From the NCBI GenBank assembly GCA_030533445.1, contig CM060080.1, positions 7,110,052 through 7,174,051 of the forward strand: a stretch of DNA of 64,000 bases. Reading direction: 5' to 3'. Source of the DNA: Cyprinodon diabolis (lineage: Eukaryota; Chordata; Actinopteri; Cyprinodontiformes; Cyprinodontidae). Position numbers and translations under genes: made by a program. Under the pieces are notes generated by a model, which saw nothing but the letters and a program-made list of their open reading frames with translations, ran no database searches and was not told the DNA's origin. This document shows positions 24,026 to 36,004 of this stretch, one piece after another; positions within the stretch are counted from its first letter, which is position 1, and every line of letters starts with the position of its first letter.

Positions 24026-24760
24026 TTTCAATTGAATTCGGTTTATTTATATAGCACCAATTCACAACACATGTCATCTCAAGGCACTTTACAGTTCACC
24101 CGATCATACAGTCAAATTGATTCAAAGTTTTCTATCTAAGGAAAACCAGTTGATTTCACTGACTCATTGACTGAAATGCAATCCCTCACACTAAGCATGC
24201 TTGTAGCGACAGTGGAGAGGAAAAACTCCCTTTTAACAGGAAGAAACCTCCAGCAGAAACAGACTTGGTGTGAGTGGCCATCTACGGAGGCCGACTGGGG
24301 TTCAAGGAGACAGAAGCAGAGATACAAAAAGCAGCTGTGAAAGGCGGCCCCGTCCAGGAAACACACAGCCAGGCATACGAGCTCCGAGCCAGCTCCCGTG
24401 TCAGAGGATGAAGAGAGCACAACCAGCCAGTCACGGTCAGAGAAACAGGACTACACTGAAAAACAGGCCGATCTCCAACATCTATAATCAAAGGTGTTCA
24501 CAGCATTCAAGGCACTTTACAAGGACAATTTAACCAGACCATCCAGTAAATGGATTCAAAGTTTTCTAAGGAAAACCAGTTGATTGTATCGACTAATTGA
24601 CTTTTGAAGGCAATCCCTCACACTAAGCATACCTATAGTAACATGAAGAAACCTCCAGCAGAACCAGGTTCAGTGTGAGCGGCCATCTGCCAAGGCCGAC
24701 TGGGGTTGAAGGAGACAGAAGCAGAGATAGAAAATACAAACCAAAGCAAATCTGATATTA
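24026..24760 (-). repeat. LINE 3'-tail repeat, partly tandem (period about 430 bp)
   Basis: Starts with TTTATATAGCACCAATTC and CATGTCATCTCAAGGCACTT, the same tail that ends the LINE at 7022. It continues through GGAAAACCAGTTGATT, CAATCCCTCACACTAAGCAT, GGAAGAAACCTCCAGCAGAA and GAGCTCCGAGCCAGCTCCC. The block beginning AAGGCACTTTACA recurs at 24508, about 430 bp on. The same arrangement occurs at 33300-34010. Confidence 0.78.
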
Positions 24761-26589
24761 GCTCTAAGAAAATTAGCTTAAATTGTTACTTTTTCTTAAT
24801 CTGTAAATTCACCAACTGATGTTAAATATGATTATTAACATTTGCACCTTCTAATCTGCTCTGCAGTAGAATTGTTCTTCTTATGCTGACCACATAATCC
24901 ACTTTTACACATTCATCCATCCCCCTTACTAAACACATAGAAAAATATGGATTTTGATGCGTAACTTGGAGTTTATTATCTTGCATAGGGTCACATGAAC
25001 ATGCAGTGGGAAAAATAATGTAAGTCTTCAGTGTTCTAGCAAAAGGTCTTTGGAAGAAAGGTGCCAAAAGGACAAATGAATTATTAATGAAAAAATTAGG
25101 ACTAGGTGCTAGATCAAAAAGGCATTTTATATAGCAAAAAAAAAAAAAATGGGTTGGCAAACTAATTATAGCTCCCTAGTCAGTTTATTCAGTCAAAACA
25201 GTGACATTTCAGACCACAGACTAAAAGTCACTAGATAGATGGACCAGCTTTAATACTTTTTTAACGTAAAAAAACGAGTTGCCAATTCATTACATCGTAG
25301 GAATAAAATGCATGCAGCCCCAAAGCTGCTCGTCGGGTTTTCTGTCATTAGAGAGCTTGAAAGCAAACAGAGACAGAGCAGAAACAGAGTGAGAACTAAA
25401 ACAAACTGGAAATAGACTAAGGGTTGAACGTGATAGTAAATCTTTAGGGGAGAGCAGGATGTGCAAAGGTCTCACACTTGAAGGGTGTGGACTGTCAGTG
25501 CCTTCACAAACCCTTTAAATAGCTTTTAATGGTGCCTGAGTTTCCAGAGTGGAGCACGCCCTGTGTGAACCCCTTTGGACCCTGAAACGGACCAGGGAGC
25601 CGTATCCCATCATGGTTACACCTCTCAGTCTCTGCACAAGTTATTATAAGCTGAGCTGTTGACTACAATGTGAAGGTGTACATGATCCTGTTGCACCAAA
25701 AGCAGGAAGAGAGGCTGTAAGCGTTGCACGTTAGAGAAGAACAAGAACAAAAGAGAGCATAAATCATGTGACAAGAGTCGGAAACTGTCTCATGGGGCTA
25801 TGTTAAATAGTGCACACAGATAATTCCTTTTAATAATAATTAATTTAATTTATACTGCACGTTTCACCAAACGGCCTCAAAGTGCTACAAAAAAAGCATT
25901 TAAAAAGCATTAAAAAGAAATACATAGAAATAAAAGAAAAAATAATAATAATAAAAAAAATATATATATATATTTTTTTTTTTTTTTTTGCACCTCGCTC
26001 GTGACGTTCGCCATCGTCCCTCTAATTGTCTGCAATTGCGCATTGGGTGCAGAAGCCTGTTAAAGGGCAGTATTTTCAGAGCCCCAAGACCATAAAATTC
26101 TGAGACGCTGATTGGCCATTAAATTATTAAATTGACCTAGCAATAGTACATGATTGGCAGATTCTCTGCACATGTGGAGCAGTCTAATCAGAGCCCCAAG
26201 ACAGAGACGGTAGGAGTCTGTCTGTAGAAATCCACAAATGAATCACAGTAGGTACGGAAATGTAGTTTATTTAATTTGTTTTGCTTATAGGTACACACTC
26301 TAGAGAGTAAAACTCACATTTATGAGTTAATTTGTAAAAATATATTTTAAGTTTCTCTCTTATTATCAGGGAGGTCGGTGCCCCAGCGCCCCCTATGGGC
26401 CGGCCGCCACTGGTTTGCTTTCTGGTGAATATTCATAACTTCACTTACGGCTGGACTGGACCACTGTAAATGTTTGTTAACAAACAACTCTAAAGCCCAG
26501 CGAAATATAAAACGTTAAAAGTTATAAATAATTTGTTTCACTTTCTCTCTCCTCTGTGTCGCTGAGCAGTGCTGCAGAAGGCAAAAATT
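24761..26589. other. Unassigned sequence with A/T runs
   Basis: No gene recognised. Simple sequence at 25137-25149 (poly-A) and 25925-25990 (AATAATAATA, a short TATA run and poly-T). An AAGTGCTACAAAAAAAGCAT segment near 25880 looks like a worn retroelement tail. Confidence 0.35.
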
Positions 26590-27160
26590 TACTTTATTTC
26601 CCTTCACAGGTTGATGATTTTTTTGATGGGGTTCTCTGCATACTGCCTTAGACAATGCAGCCGCTTTGCAAAAGGAAAACTTTAAAAATAGAAAGCTGGC
26701 TCCCTGGTTTAATGCGGAGCTGGAGAGAAAATTGGACTCCACAGGCCTACAGGAATCCTACCTAGTCTGCAAAAAACTGTTTACTGCTGTATAAGAGGAC
26801 CATTTGTAAAGCAACAGCAGCATATTTCTCCTCATTAGTAGAGGAGAATTAGAAACATCCTAAACATCGTTTTAATACAGTTGCCAAACTCACAAAGAGC
26901 CATAGCTCTGTTGAACCGTCCATCCCACCTGCTCTTAGCAGTAATGATTTTATGGGATTCTTTATAAATAAGATTGATCTTATTACAAATAAAATCATTA
27001 GCACTCCTCTAACTATGATTGGTTTATCTCTGGAAGGTGAAGCAGCATCTGAGGTAGCCATAGAATCGGAAACGGGTTTAGACTGTTCTGTATCGAGGCT
27101 AATGCATCCATTGGCTTCTGGCATGATGTACTTTTGGGAGTTTGTAAATTCATAAGTCTC
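26590..27160 (+). mobile_element. L2/Rex1-like LINE, endonuclease-RT linker fragment, + strand
   Basis: Readable pieces: LCKRKTLKIESWLPGLMRSW, ATAAYFSSLVEEN, RFNTVAKLTKSHSSVEPSIP, PALSSNDFMGFFINKIDLI. This is the linker between endonuclease and RT in the fish LINE whose later part is at 7022-8127. Stops are present. Confidence 0.7.
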
Positions 27161-28113
27161 ACCACATTCATCTTTTGTACAAAGTAAGCCATGACCATAA
27201 TAAACTTGCAAGAACCAGTGTCTGCCTCTTCCTCTACATGTTGGGTCCTTCTATAACCTTTTAGAAATCTGACAGTATAATCCAGCCAAGTATGGACCTA
27301 GCAGAGGCCATTCTGGACTATTCTGAAAAAAAAAAAAAATTGAAATGAAGAGCAACTTTGGATAGATCTCCACTTTCAACCCGCCTTGGGTAAGGGTGAG
27401 TGCAGCATGCTGGATTAAGGACATTAGTGAAAAACAGACTGAATTTCTTGCTGCCCTAGGCATATCTGGCATATTTGAGGGACTAGAGTGGAACCAGCAA
27501 GCCACTTTTCAACTTCTCTGTTTACATCCACCTCCTCCAGTAAACAGTGTAAACAAAGCTGCTGCCAGATGAATGCCAACCTCCCCGACAGGTCAGCATG
27601 ACGCTGCCACTTCCTCCCTGAGGGGTCAGCTTAACATCACCACAATCCTCTGCCTGTTTCAGAATTAGCAGTCCAAGTGCTCCCCTAATCTCATTCTCTT
27701 GGTATTTGCCCTTTTTGAGCTAGTTTTTTGACTTTCCCTAAGTTTGAGCATTACAATGCAACTGTGCCAGACCAGGTGTCACCTTCCAAGTCTCCTATAG
27801 CGTCCTCTTATTGAGCCATTTCAGTGCCTGTAGCTCCCTGTCAGGAAGCCTTTCTAGAACTAGGAGATGTTTTTACCATTAAGTCGGCAATTTTTAAGCC
27901 AGAGCCTCTTGGTGGCCCCTCTCCAGAGTCAGAGCCTCTCAGTGGTCCCTGTTTACCTTTCAATTTCCACTTCTGCTGCCAATACCACAATAAAAATGCA
28001 AGAACCAGTCTTTGCCTCCGCCTCTTCATATTCATATTCAGTCCTTCCACAACCTCCTGCAAATTTTGACACATTTTGACAAATATAGTGTACATTATTC
28101 TAGAGTATCTAGA

Positions 28114-28116
<3 letters not shown>
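27161..28116. other. Unassigned sequence
   Basis: No gene recognised. C/T-rich stretches with repeated GAGCCTCT motifs at 27900-27945. No ends identified. Confidence 0.35.

Positions 28117-28162
<46 letters not shown>
28117..28162. repeat. TA microsatellite, left of Tc1
   Basis: A run of about 23 TA units ending at the Tc1 boundary. It continues after the transposon at 29411-29468, so the transposon split a single array. Confidence 0.95.
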
Positions 28163-28165
<3 letters not shown>

Positions 28166-29407
28166 TATATTGCCAAAAGTATTTGCTCACCTGCCTTGAC
28201 TCACATATGAGCTTAAGTGACATCCCGTTCCTAATCCATAGGGTTCAATATGACGTCGGTCCACCCTTTGCAGCTAGAACAGCTTCAACTCTTCTGGGAA
28301 GGCTGTCCACAAGGTTTAGGAGTGTGTTTATGGGAATTTTTGACCATTCTTCCAGAAGCGCATTTGTGAGGTCGCACACTGATGTTGGACGAGAAGGCCT
28401 GGCTCTCAGTCTCCGCTCTAATTCATCCCAAAGGTGTTCTATCGGGTTGAGGTCAGGACTCTGTGCAGGCCAGTCAAGTTCATCCACACCAGACTCTGTC
28501 ATCCATGTCTTTATGGACCTTGCTTTGTGCACTGGTGCACAGTCATGTTGGAAGAGGAAGGGGGCAGCTCCAAACTGTTCCCACAAAGTTGGGAGCATGG
28601 AATTGTCCAAAATGTCTTGGTATGCTGAAGCATTCAGAGTTCCTTTCACTGGAACTAAGGGGCCAAGCCCAGCTCCTGAAAAACAACCCCACACCATAAT
28701 CCCCCCTCCACCAAACTTTACACTTGGCACAATGCAGTCAGACAAGTACCGTTCTCCTGGCAACCGCCAAACCCAGACCCGTCCATCAGATTGCCAGATG
28801 GAGAAGCGCGATTCGTCACTCCAGAGAACGCGTCTCCACTGCTCTAGAGTCCAGTGGCGGCGTGCTTTACACCACCGCATCCGACGCTTTGCATTGCACT
28901 TGGTTATGTATGGCTTGGATGCAGCTGCTCGACCATGGAAACCCATTCCATGAAGCTCTCTGCGCACTGTTCTTGAGCTAATCTGAAGGCCACATGAAGT
29001 TTGGAGGTCTGTAGTGATTGACTCTGCAGAAAGTTGGCGACCTCTTCGCACTATGCGCTTCAGCATCCGCTGACCCCGCTCCGTCAGTTTACGTGGCCTA
29101 CCACTTCGTGGCTGAGTTGCTGTCGTTCCCAAACACTTCCATTTTCTTATAATACAGCTGACAGTTGACTGTGGAATATTTAGGAGCGAGGAAATTTCAC
29201 GACTGGATTTGTTGCACAGGTGGCATCCTATCACAGTTCCACGCTGGAATTCACTGAGCTCCTGAGAGCGACCCATTCTTTCACAAATGTTTGTAAAAAC
29301 AGTCTGCATGCCTAGGTGCTTGAATTTATACACCTGTGGCCATGGAAGTGATTGGAACACCTGATTCCAATAATTTGGATGGGTGAGCAAATACTTTTGG
29401 CAATATA

Positions 29408-29410
<3 letters not shown>
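28163..29410 (-). mobile_element. Complete Tc1/mariner transposon, copy 1, minus strand
   Basis: 1248 bp with perfect 29-bp terminal inverted repeats starting CACTATATTGCC, flanked by TA on both sides. It is inserted in a TA microsatellite. It matches the copy at 58426-59673 in length and nearly every base. Tc1 elements move by cut-and-paste into TA sites using one transposase. Ends and gene are intact, so the copy looks structurally competent; activity is inferred only. Confidence 0.97.
28245..29276 (-). CDS. Tc1 transposase, intact, copy 1
   Basis: A 343-residue DD34E transposase, the usual Tc1 length. The ATG at 29276 ([10 protein letters not shown]) is the typical Tc1 start; upstream in-frame codons lie within the terminal region and are not needed. 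Helix-turn-helix modules occupy about residues 5-50 and 65-115 ([15 protein letters not shown]), with a GRPR hook at 59-62. The catalytic core has Asp154 (WSDESRF), a [11 protein letters not shown]ly-rich box near 187-197, Asp245 ([10 protein letters not shown]) and Glu280 ([11 protein letters not shown]), with 34 residues between the last two. No stop or frameshift. It differs from the 58.5-kb copy at residue 238 (Ala here, Gly there). The enzyme cuts at the inverted repeats and joins the element to TA sites. Long minus-of-minus frames over this gene are shadows. Confidence 0.96.
   Translation of the reverse strand: MGRSQELSEFQRGTVIGCHLCNKSSREISSLLNIPQSTVSCIIRKWKCLGTTATQPRSGRPRKLTERGQRMLKRIVRRGRQLSAESITTDLQTSCGLQISSRTVRRELHGMGFHGRAAASKPYITKCNAKRRMRWCKARRHWTLEQWRRVLWSDESRFSIWQSDGRVWVWRLPGERYLSDCIVPSVKFGGGGIMVWGCFSGAGLGPLVPVKGTLNASAYQDILDNSMLPTLWEQFGAAPFLFQHDCAPVHKARSIKTWMTESGVDELDWPAQSPDLNPIEHLWDELERRLRARPSRPTSVCDLTNALLEEWSKIPINTLLNLVDSLPRRVEAVLAAKGGPTSY

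Positions 29411-29468
<58 letters not shown>
29411..29468. repeat. TA microsatellite, right of Tc1
   Basis: About 29 TA units directly after the Tc1 end, the other half of the array interrupted by the transposon. Confidence 0.95.
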
Positions 29469-29470
<2 letters not shown>

Positions 29471-29628
29471 GTGTTTATGATAAAATGTGTATAAAATGAA
29501 GGAAGAATAGCCTTCAAAGTCTGTAAAAGATACTTAGGTTATTGCATATATAGCAAGGAACATCTCAGAAGGCAACCCTGCAGGATCTGATCACCAAGCG
29601 GGCTGCCCGAGGAGCATTTTTGAAAATA

Positions 29629-29889
29629 AAAGCGGAGTGTGTATGACATCATTGGCATGCCGGACTGGAGTGGTGACAGTCAACCCGAGCAGCAGGCGGC
29701 TACGCTCTACCCCTTCTATTCATTCGGCTAGCTAATCTGAATCATTCAATTCCATTTAGAGAGAGGGATCATCTGTGGTAGTAGCACTAGACATCTTCCA
29801 GGCATGTGAGCAAAACTAGCAGCAGTTCAGCGGACAGGATAAAGGAATGGTAGCTGGCGCGCACGGACGACGTCATACACACTCCGCTT
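29629..29889. repeat. Foldback repeat with AGCGGAGTGTGTATGAC arms
   Basis: Arms at about 29629-29646 and 29872-29889 are perfect inverted repeats of 18 bp (AAGCGGAGTGTGTATGAC), extended imperfectly outward toward TTTT...AAAA. The 225-bp interior has no coding sequence. It is probably a small MITE; no clear target duplication was found. Confidence 0.6.
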
Positions 29890-29902
29890 TGCCTTTAAAA
29901 GA

Positions 29903-30135
29903 TACTGTAACCTAATGGAAAATCTTCAGAAAAGCTCCAAATGACACAGAACTCATATGGGTGAGTAGAACATGATGTAATAATGTAAAATTAAGGGCCC
30001 AATGTAAAAAAAAAAAGGGCGTTCCCCGATAATAAGGCAAATTACAAATGTTTCTAAAATAAAAAGCAGGGGAAACCAAAGCTGTCTCTTCAGACAACTG
30101 CAGTTCTAAAGCATTAGGGACAACACCTTTAAAGA
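29903..30135 (-). repeat. TTAA-starting repeat (family W), copy 2 fragment
   Basis: In reverse complement it starts TTAAAGGTGTTGTCCC near 30135, continues GGGGAACGCC with TTTTTTTTTTACATTGGG, and ends GGAGCTTTTCTGAAGATTTT. These blocks parallel 22983-23200. Divergence is high. Confidence 0.4.
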
Positions 30136-31418
30136 ATGTTTCTATTCTTCAGGGGACATTACATTTTTACTGAAAAATGTCTTTAGAATAACCTTTTTAT
30201 TTGACCCTGTATGACTAACAGACTGAAACCTCATGGGTTCAGTTCTTATTCATCTTTACCCTCAGATTCCTCATCCTCCGCCCCAGCCAGGTATAGATCT
30301 GAAATTGTACCAAATAGGAGGAAGAATGTCGAGAAGATCAGGTTTGTCATCGTGCTGCTGGTACAAATTGGGTAGTGACATTTTCTGCAGGCAGTTTGGT
30401 GTGAGGCGGTTACGGAGGATGTGGAATTTCGTAACCTATTCTTCTGAATTTACTTGGGGTCGGAAGTGCGGAGGTTGTGACGTTAAGCGCGTCTATGTTG
30501 AATCGGCCCGACCTACCTAAAAATTTAAGCATTATATTCAAGCAACCAGCATCCAGCTAAACTAATACACAAGATCCATGTAGGGTAAAAAAAAAATAAA
30601 ATTCTTGTTGAACACGAGCGTGAGCTACGAAATCAAGCAGAATAGTGCTTCAGTTCTCTTTTTTGGCCACAGGTGGCAGTATCATTCGAACATATATGAG
30701 TACTTGATCTAAAAGGCACATTTTCAGTTTTATTTGAGAAATAATTGTTTAAGATTTTTAATGTTTAGAAATAGAAAATTTATTTAAAATATATTTTACT
30801 CAATCATTTTACAATAAAATTCACAAATTTCTAGTTTTGTTAAACGAAAAATAGGGCATATTTATGTCACTAAGCAGGTTTTTTTGTCTATTTTTAATTT
30901 TGAAAGATCAATATCTATTTGTATCTGCAAATGAATCGGTATAAAACTATTTATAAAATTTGAATGTGGTCATTTGGGCCATATGAGAACAGTTTGTGTT
31001 CAGAATCCTAACCTACAGCAATGCAAAGTCAGAGGTGAAAAGATATAATGAATTTAATCAGAATATTTGTATTTCTGCCAAAAGATTTGACCTAAATACA
31101 AGAACTTGCCTCTAAGATTAACTCTAATGTCTTTTTGGGGTCTTTAAAGATAGATATGTTTTTAATCTGAGGGACTATGGATCGTACACTTCTTTTAAAA
31201 TTAATTTAATCCAAATAAGTTGGCAACATATTTTACTGTATTCTAATGCATTGCTATTTTGGCACACATAAAACAGGTTGGAAATAAATACATGTTATAG
31301 AGGTTCATGTGACTTGCTACAGTTACTTTTTCCTAAAGTTTAAATCAGATTTAAATCTTGTTTTACTTAAATGAAGAACAGAAAGGAGGATTATTAACAT
31401 ACATTTTTGTTTATATAA

Positions 31419-31419
<1 letters not shown>
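30136..31419. other. Unassigned sequence
   Basis: The frame at 30233-30520 (95 codons, Cys/Trp/Arg-rich) has no recognised domain, yet 30380-30520 is more CpG-rich than its surroundings. AT-rich after 30700. No gene assigned. Confidence 0.35.
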
Positions 31420-31499
<80 letters not shown>

Positions 31500-31500
31500 A
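31420..31500. repeat. TG/TA microsatellite
   Basis: GTGTGTG followed by about 34 TA units and TGTG. Confidence 0.95.
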
Positions 31501-33299
31501 ATTTGCTTTTCACTAATTTATTCAATTCATTTACATTCTTTGTGTGTCATTTATTTGTAATGTTTAATAAAACACTTGCTACTTACTGGTTAAAGAAATA
31601 AAAAGGCAGCATCTGTCCAGTTTGTATTCCGTTGCTTTAGGGTATAAAGAGGATAAGTTTTGATGTTTTATTTTCATCAGCAAGTTTATATGTTCATTAG
31701 ATAACTGACATTTTACTTTGTGCTTCTTATCTTTAAAGTCTTTTTGTATTTGGAAATTAGTGTCTTCAAAAGGGTTCACATCAATATCAATATTTTTCTG
31801 ATGTTGACAAAACACGTATCAGTAAATAAACAGTTTTTAAGAGGAGCAATTTCTGATTTGAGCGGAGGAGGGCACTCTTGCCTCATACAAGCATAAATAC
31901 AGGATCTTACCAGGCTTTCTGCCTCATTTGAAGCAAAATGTATTTGAAACAAAGGCTCACGCACTGCTGCAACTGCTACCAAATGGACTAGACAAACACC
32001 AACCTAAAACATGTGAAAAGTCATAAGTGATTGTAAAGGAAAACAGCACATTATGTATACTTCTATGAGAATTAATGCCCTGTAATTAAACATCTCACAT
32101 GTAAAATTAAAAAGGAAGAAACACAAACACTGCTTCAGAAAGTAGCTACAGATTAAATTAGTTTGATAAAAAAATTCAAGATATTGTTTACTATACTTCA
32201 ATTTAATAACCATTAAAAATGTTAAATAATATAAACATTAAGCATATCTATACATGATAAACCAATGCATGACTGGAAGGTTGAGGTTACTCTTAACATC
32301 ATTTAATCATATATATTTGTTGTGTAAGAGTGCCTTTAATAAACTTTTTTATAGTAAACAGAAAGTAAAGATGGAGAAAAAAGAAATGAAAATGTGATGC
32401 AAGCTTTCAGAACTTGCTTTCAATATTAGAATGACTGTTGATAAGCTCTAGACTAAGTGATGTTTCATGTGACTAATGGTAATACCCAGTTAGAACTTTA
32501 ATTTGACATATATCAAAGGATTTTTCAGGCCAATATTTAACATTTGGTTCATGCCAATGCTCTCTGTGGGCTGTTCGTCTCCATGAGGACGATTTAAGAG
32601 GGTCAGATTCTTCACTAAACGAGTCATGTGACCAAGAGTCTAAGATCCCCTTAATGTGCATTTATTTTGTTTTATTTTTAATTTTCATTATTATTATTTT
32701 CTTCTTATCTTAAGGACCCACAGTGACTTCACTGTGGACTACATCAACAAATGGGAGGAGTTGAGCTCCATGAAGCTGACTCCCCACCCCCATTTAAAAA
32801 AAAAAAGCAAATAGACTGAATGGCTGAATGGTTAGTGTTTTGTTGTTACAGGGTTGTGCTGTTAAAATTATCGTTGGTACTACTTCTGTTTCAGAGATGG
32901 GTATTGAAGATTATTTTTAGGTCATTCAGAGATTTACTGTCTCCCCATTAAATTCTCAATGAACCAACGTGGTCTACTTTTTTTTTTACAGCTAATTCAG
33001 TGCAGGTTTGTGCAGTAAGGTTGTCGTTTATGCCTCTTTGGTTTTCAAAATTTTATATTTGGTATTCTCCAATGATGTCACCATCTGACCAGATGATAGT
33101 TCTGTTCTCGTTAAAGTTATTGCATAACTTAAAACAGCATTTCTGTGCTGACAATGAAGACAGCAGTGAGCGTATGTACTACATTCAGTGTGTGGAATTT
33201 GTTTTTCACAGTATCTATCTAGTTCATCCGCCTCCCAAGTCCATGTATTTGCATCTGCCATTACCCTGGGCAACCTCATAGCTTTTCCTGTCGTACTAT
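31501..33299. other. Unassigned AT-rich sequence
   Basis: No gene recognised. A small palindrome CCACAGTGACTTCACTGTGG occurs at about 32719. Frames are short with no domain. Confidence 0.4.
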
Positions 33300-34010
33300 T
33301 GAGACTTTATAATGAAAGCAAGCAAAGGTGAAATGTAACATTACACACTGTTAAGATACAGTCAGCATTCTCTTCAGAAGAATGTAAATCGGCTCCACAG
33401 GTCCTGGAAACACACAGCCAGGCAGGCGAGCTCCGAGCCAGCTCCCATGTCAGAGGATGAAGAGAGCACATCCAGTTAATCACAGTCAGAGAAACAAGAC
33501 TACACTGAAAAACAGGCCAATCTCCAACATCTATAATCAAAGGTGTTCAGGGCATTCACGGCACTTTACAAGGACAATTTAACTAGATCATCCAGTAAAT
33601 GGATTCAAATTTTTCTTAGGAAAACCAGTTGATTGTTTCCACTCATTGACTCAAATGCAATCTCTCACATTAAGCATGCTTATAGTGACAGTGGAGAGGA
33701 AAAAATCCCTTTTAACAGGAAGAAACCTCCAGCAGAACCAGGCTCAGTGTGAGCGGCCATCTGCTGAGGTCGACTGGGTTTCAAGGAGACAGAAGCAGAC
33801 ATAGAAAAAAAAAAGCAGAGATATAAAGGAACGTATCAACCAGTTCCACAGGCGGCCCCGTCCAGGAAACCCACAGCCAGGCAGAAGAGCTCCGAGCCAG
33901 CTCCCATGTCAGAGGATGAAGAGAGCGCATCCAGCCATTCACAGTCAGAGGAACAGGACTACACTGGAAAACAGGCAGATTTCCAACATCTATAAACAAA
34001 GATGTTGGTG
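33300..34010 (-). repeat. LINE 3'-tail repeat, partly tandem
   Basis: The same blocks as 24026-24760. GAGCTCCGAGCCAGCTCCC-type text occurs twice (about 33429 and 33888), with the CACTTTACAAGGACAATTTA and CCTCCAGCAGAACCAGGCTC block between them. The period is about 450 bp. Confidence 0.75.
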
Positions 34011-36004
34011 GATGGATTTAGAATGTTTACATGTCAAAAGTCTTAAATATAAACCAGATAATGTCCACTTAATGACTCTTACATGTAGTAAGTATATTAA
34101 ATATTTCCCTGGTTAGTAATGATGCTGTTTTTAACTTCAGATTATCTCTGTTATTTAAAAATACAACTCTCACATGTCCTGGACAACTTTTCACTTGAAC
34201 AATAGGACCTTAAAACATACCTCCGCTTTCTTCAACATATTGGGTCTAATGTTGAGAAAGTGACTGATCTCTGAGCAAAGAGCTGCATATAGACAAAGGT
34301 TTGGAGCTTCAGGGCCAGAATGTTAGGAAAGCCTGTGTTAAAGACTGAGCTGAAGTACAAATAGCCTCCTATAGGTGTTAGGATGCTGCAGATGAATCAG
34401 GGCCGAGTGGAGTGCTAAAAAGACAGCATCCTCTGTGACAGTTATCCCTGTACAAGATCTGCCAGCTGTCCAGGCCAGCAGGGAGAGTGTCATTGAGATT
34501 TGTCAGGAGGATCCTCCTAAAGCACTTTTTGATGACTCAGATCAGAGTGGCAGGGTTTGATATTTTGTTACTTGGGCACAGGTACACTCATGGAGGACGT
34601 GAGGCAGGCAGTGACAATGGAAAGCTGCAGGCAAAGGTTGAAGATGTCTAGAAAAACACCTGAAAGTCAGACAGCAAACAATTTCAGATATTTGACTAAA
34701 CATCAGGTCTGGACCTGTAACCTTGCCGAAGATTACTCAATTGGGAGATCCCTTTATGTTGAATAAAAAGCTAATGCTAAGGCTCTTATGTAAATGATAT
34801 GCAGACTTCCTTCTGCTCAGAAGGTAAAATCATTCAAATGAGCTCTTCTTATAGCCTGTGATTTCACTGACTCTTCACATGTTGAACATGTTGTTATCAA
34901 ACTGCTGAATAGGACAATGTGTCTCTTGGTTTGAAAGCTGCATCCCAGACTTTTAGTTAAAGTCAACTCTGTTTGAAAAAAAAAACATGATTTTTCTTGT
35001 GGGAATAGCAGTATCATTGCAGAATAAAAGGTAGGAGCACATTCTTTTAGCTCATCCTCTTTAAATAATGCACTGTCTGTGTGCTGAAAACAGTCCTATA
35101 AGGATTAGAAGGTCAAAACATACATCTTTCCTGTACAAGAATGTCTGCAGTCAATGGCAAAGTCCTACAGAGTGACTGATCAAAACCTGAAAGCAGAGTT
35201 ACACAGAGTTCAGCACCTGCTTGAAAGAAAGAGTGCAGGGCCAAATAGTGAATTACACCATGGGATTTCTTGTTTTAATGCGGCTTTACCCGGAATGCTT
35301 GTGTGGATTTATACAAACTGTATTTCACTCTGCCCATGAACAGAGTGTCTCCTGCCTTCGTCATAATAAGAACTATCTACGAAACAGGAGTGGTAATATC
35401 TGAAACATGCTTGCCCCTGTTGTCAATCAATAAACAGAAGACAAAGACTTTGGATGTCCAGCGCATAATCAACATCTTTGCCTCCAGTCACAAAAAACTG
35501 AGGATTGTGCTTGTTTGAAAGTCAGCCCATTGACTTTAACATTATATACTGTAGCGCACTACTATACATATAGTACACCCTACTACACATATTAATCAGG
35601 CTTATGACCAGTTAGCTGATCCATATTTGACTCTGTAGTGTTCAAGGTTGAGAAGTTCATGCAAAGTAAATTGTGTTGTGTTAAAGTAACACCTTAAAAG
35701 TGCATTTGGTTTTACTCGGAATTAGTGTTAAATTAGGACTCTAGGTAGTGTATATCTTGCTCCAGTTGTTGTTGTAACAACCCTGAAAGAGTCACTATAC
35801 TTTGACACTACACATTTAACATTGTGGAATTTACTGTGTGTAGTGTTTCTTTATCAAAGATATCACCTTTTGCTCTGGTTTTGCTTTATTTAATATTTCC
35901 ATGGTATTGATTCAAAGGTATTAATACTTAATGGAAGGTGCAATCTTTGGTTTTTAATTGCTTAAGGTATCTTCTTTGTCCCTTTTTTGGCCTGGGCCTA
36001 TACT
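34011..36004. other. Unassigned sequence
   Basis: No gene, RNA gene or bounded repeat recognised. Overlapping frames at 35154-35518 are short and lack known domains. Confidence 0.4.

Noticed and set aside
28012..28953. 313-codon + strand frame over Tc1 copy 1, and the 256-codon minus frame over copy 2
   Set aside because: They are antisense to the transposase, start in flanking simple sequence or the terminal region, and have no domain; they persist only because the sense gene is uninterrupted.
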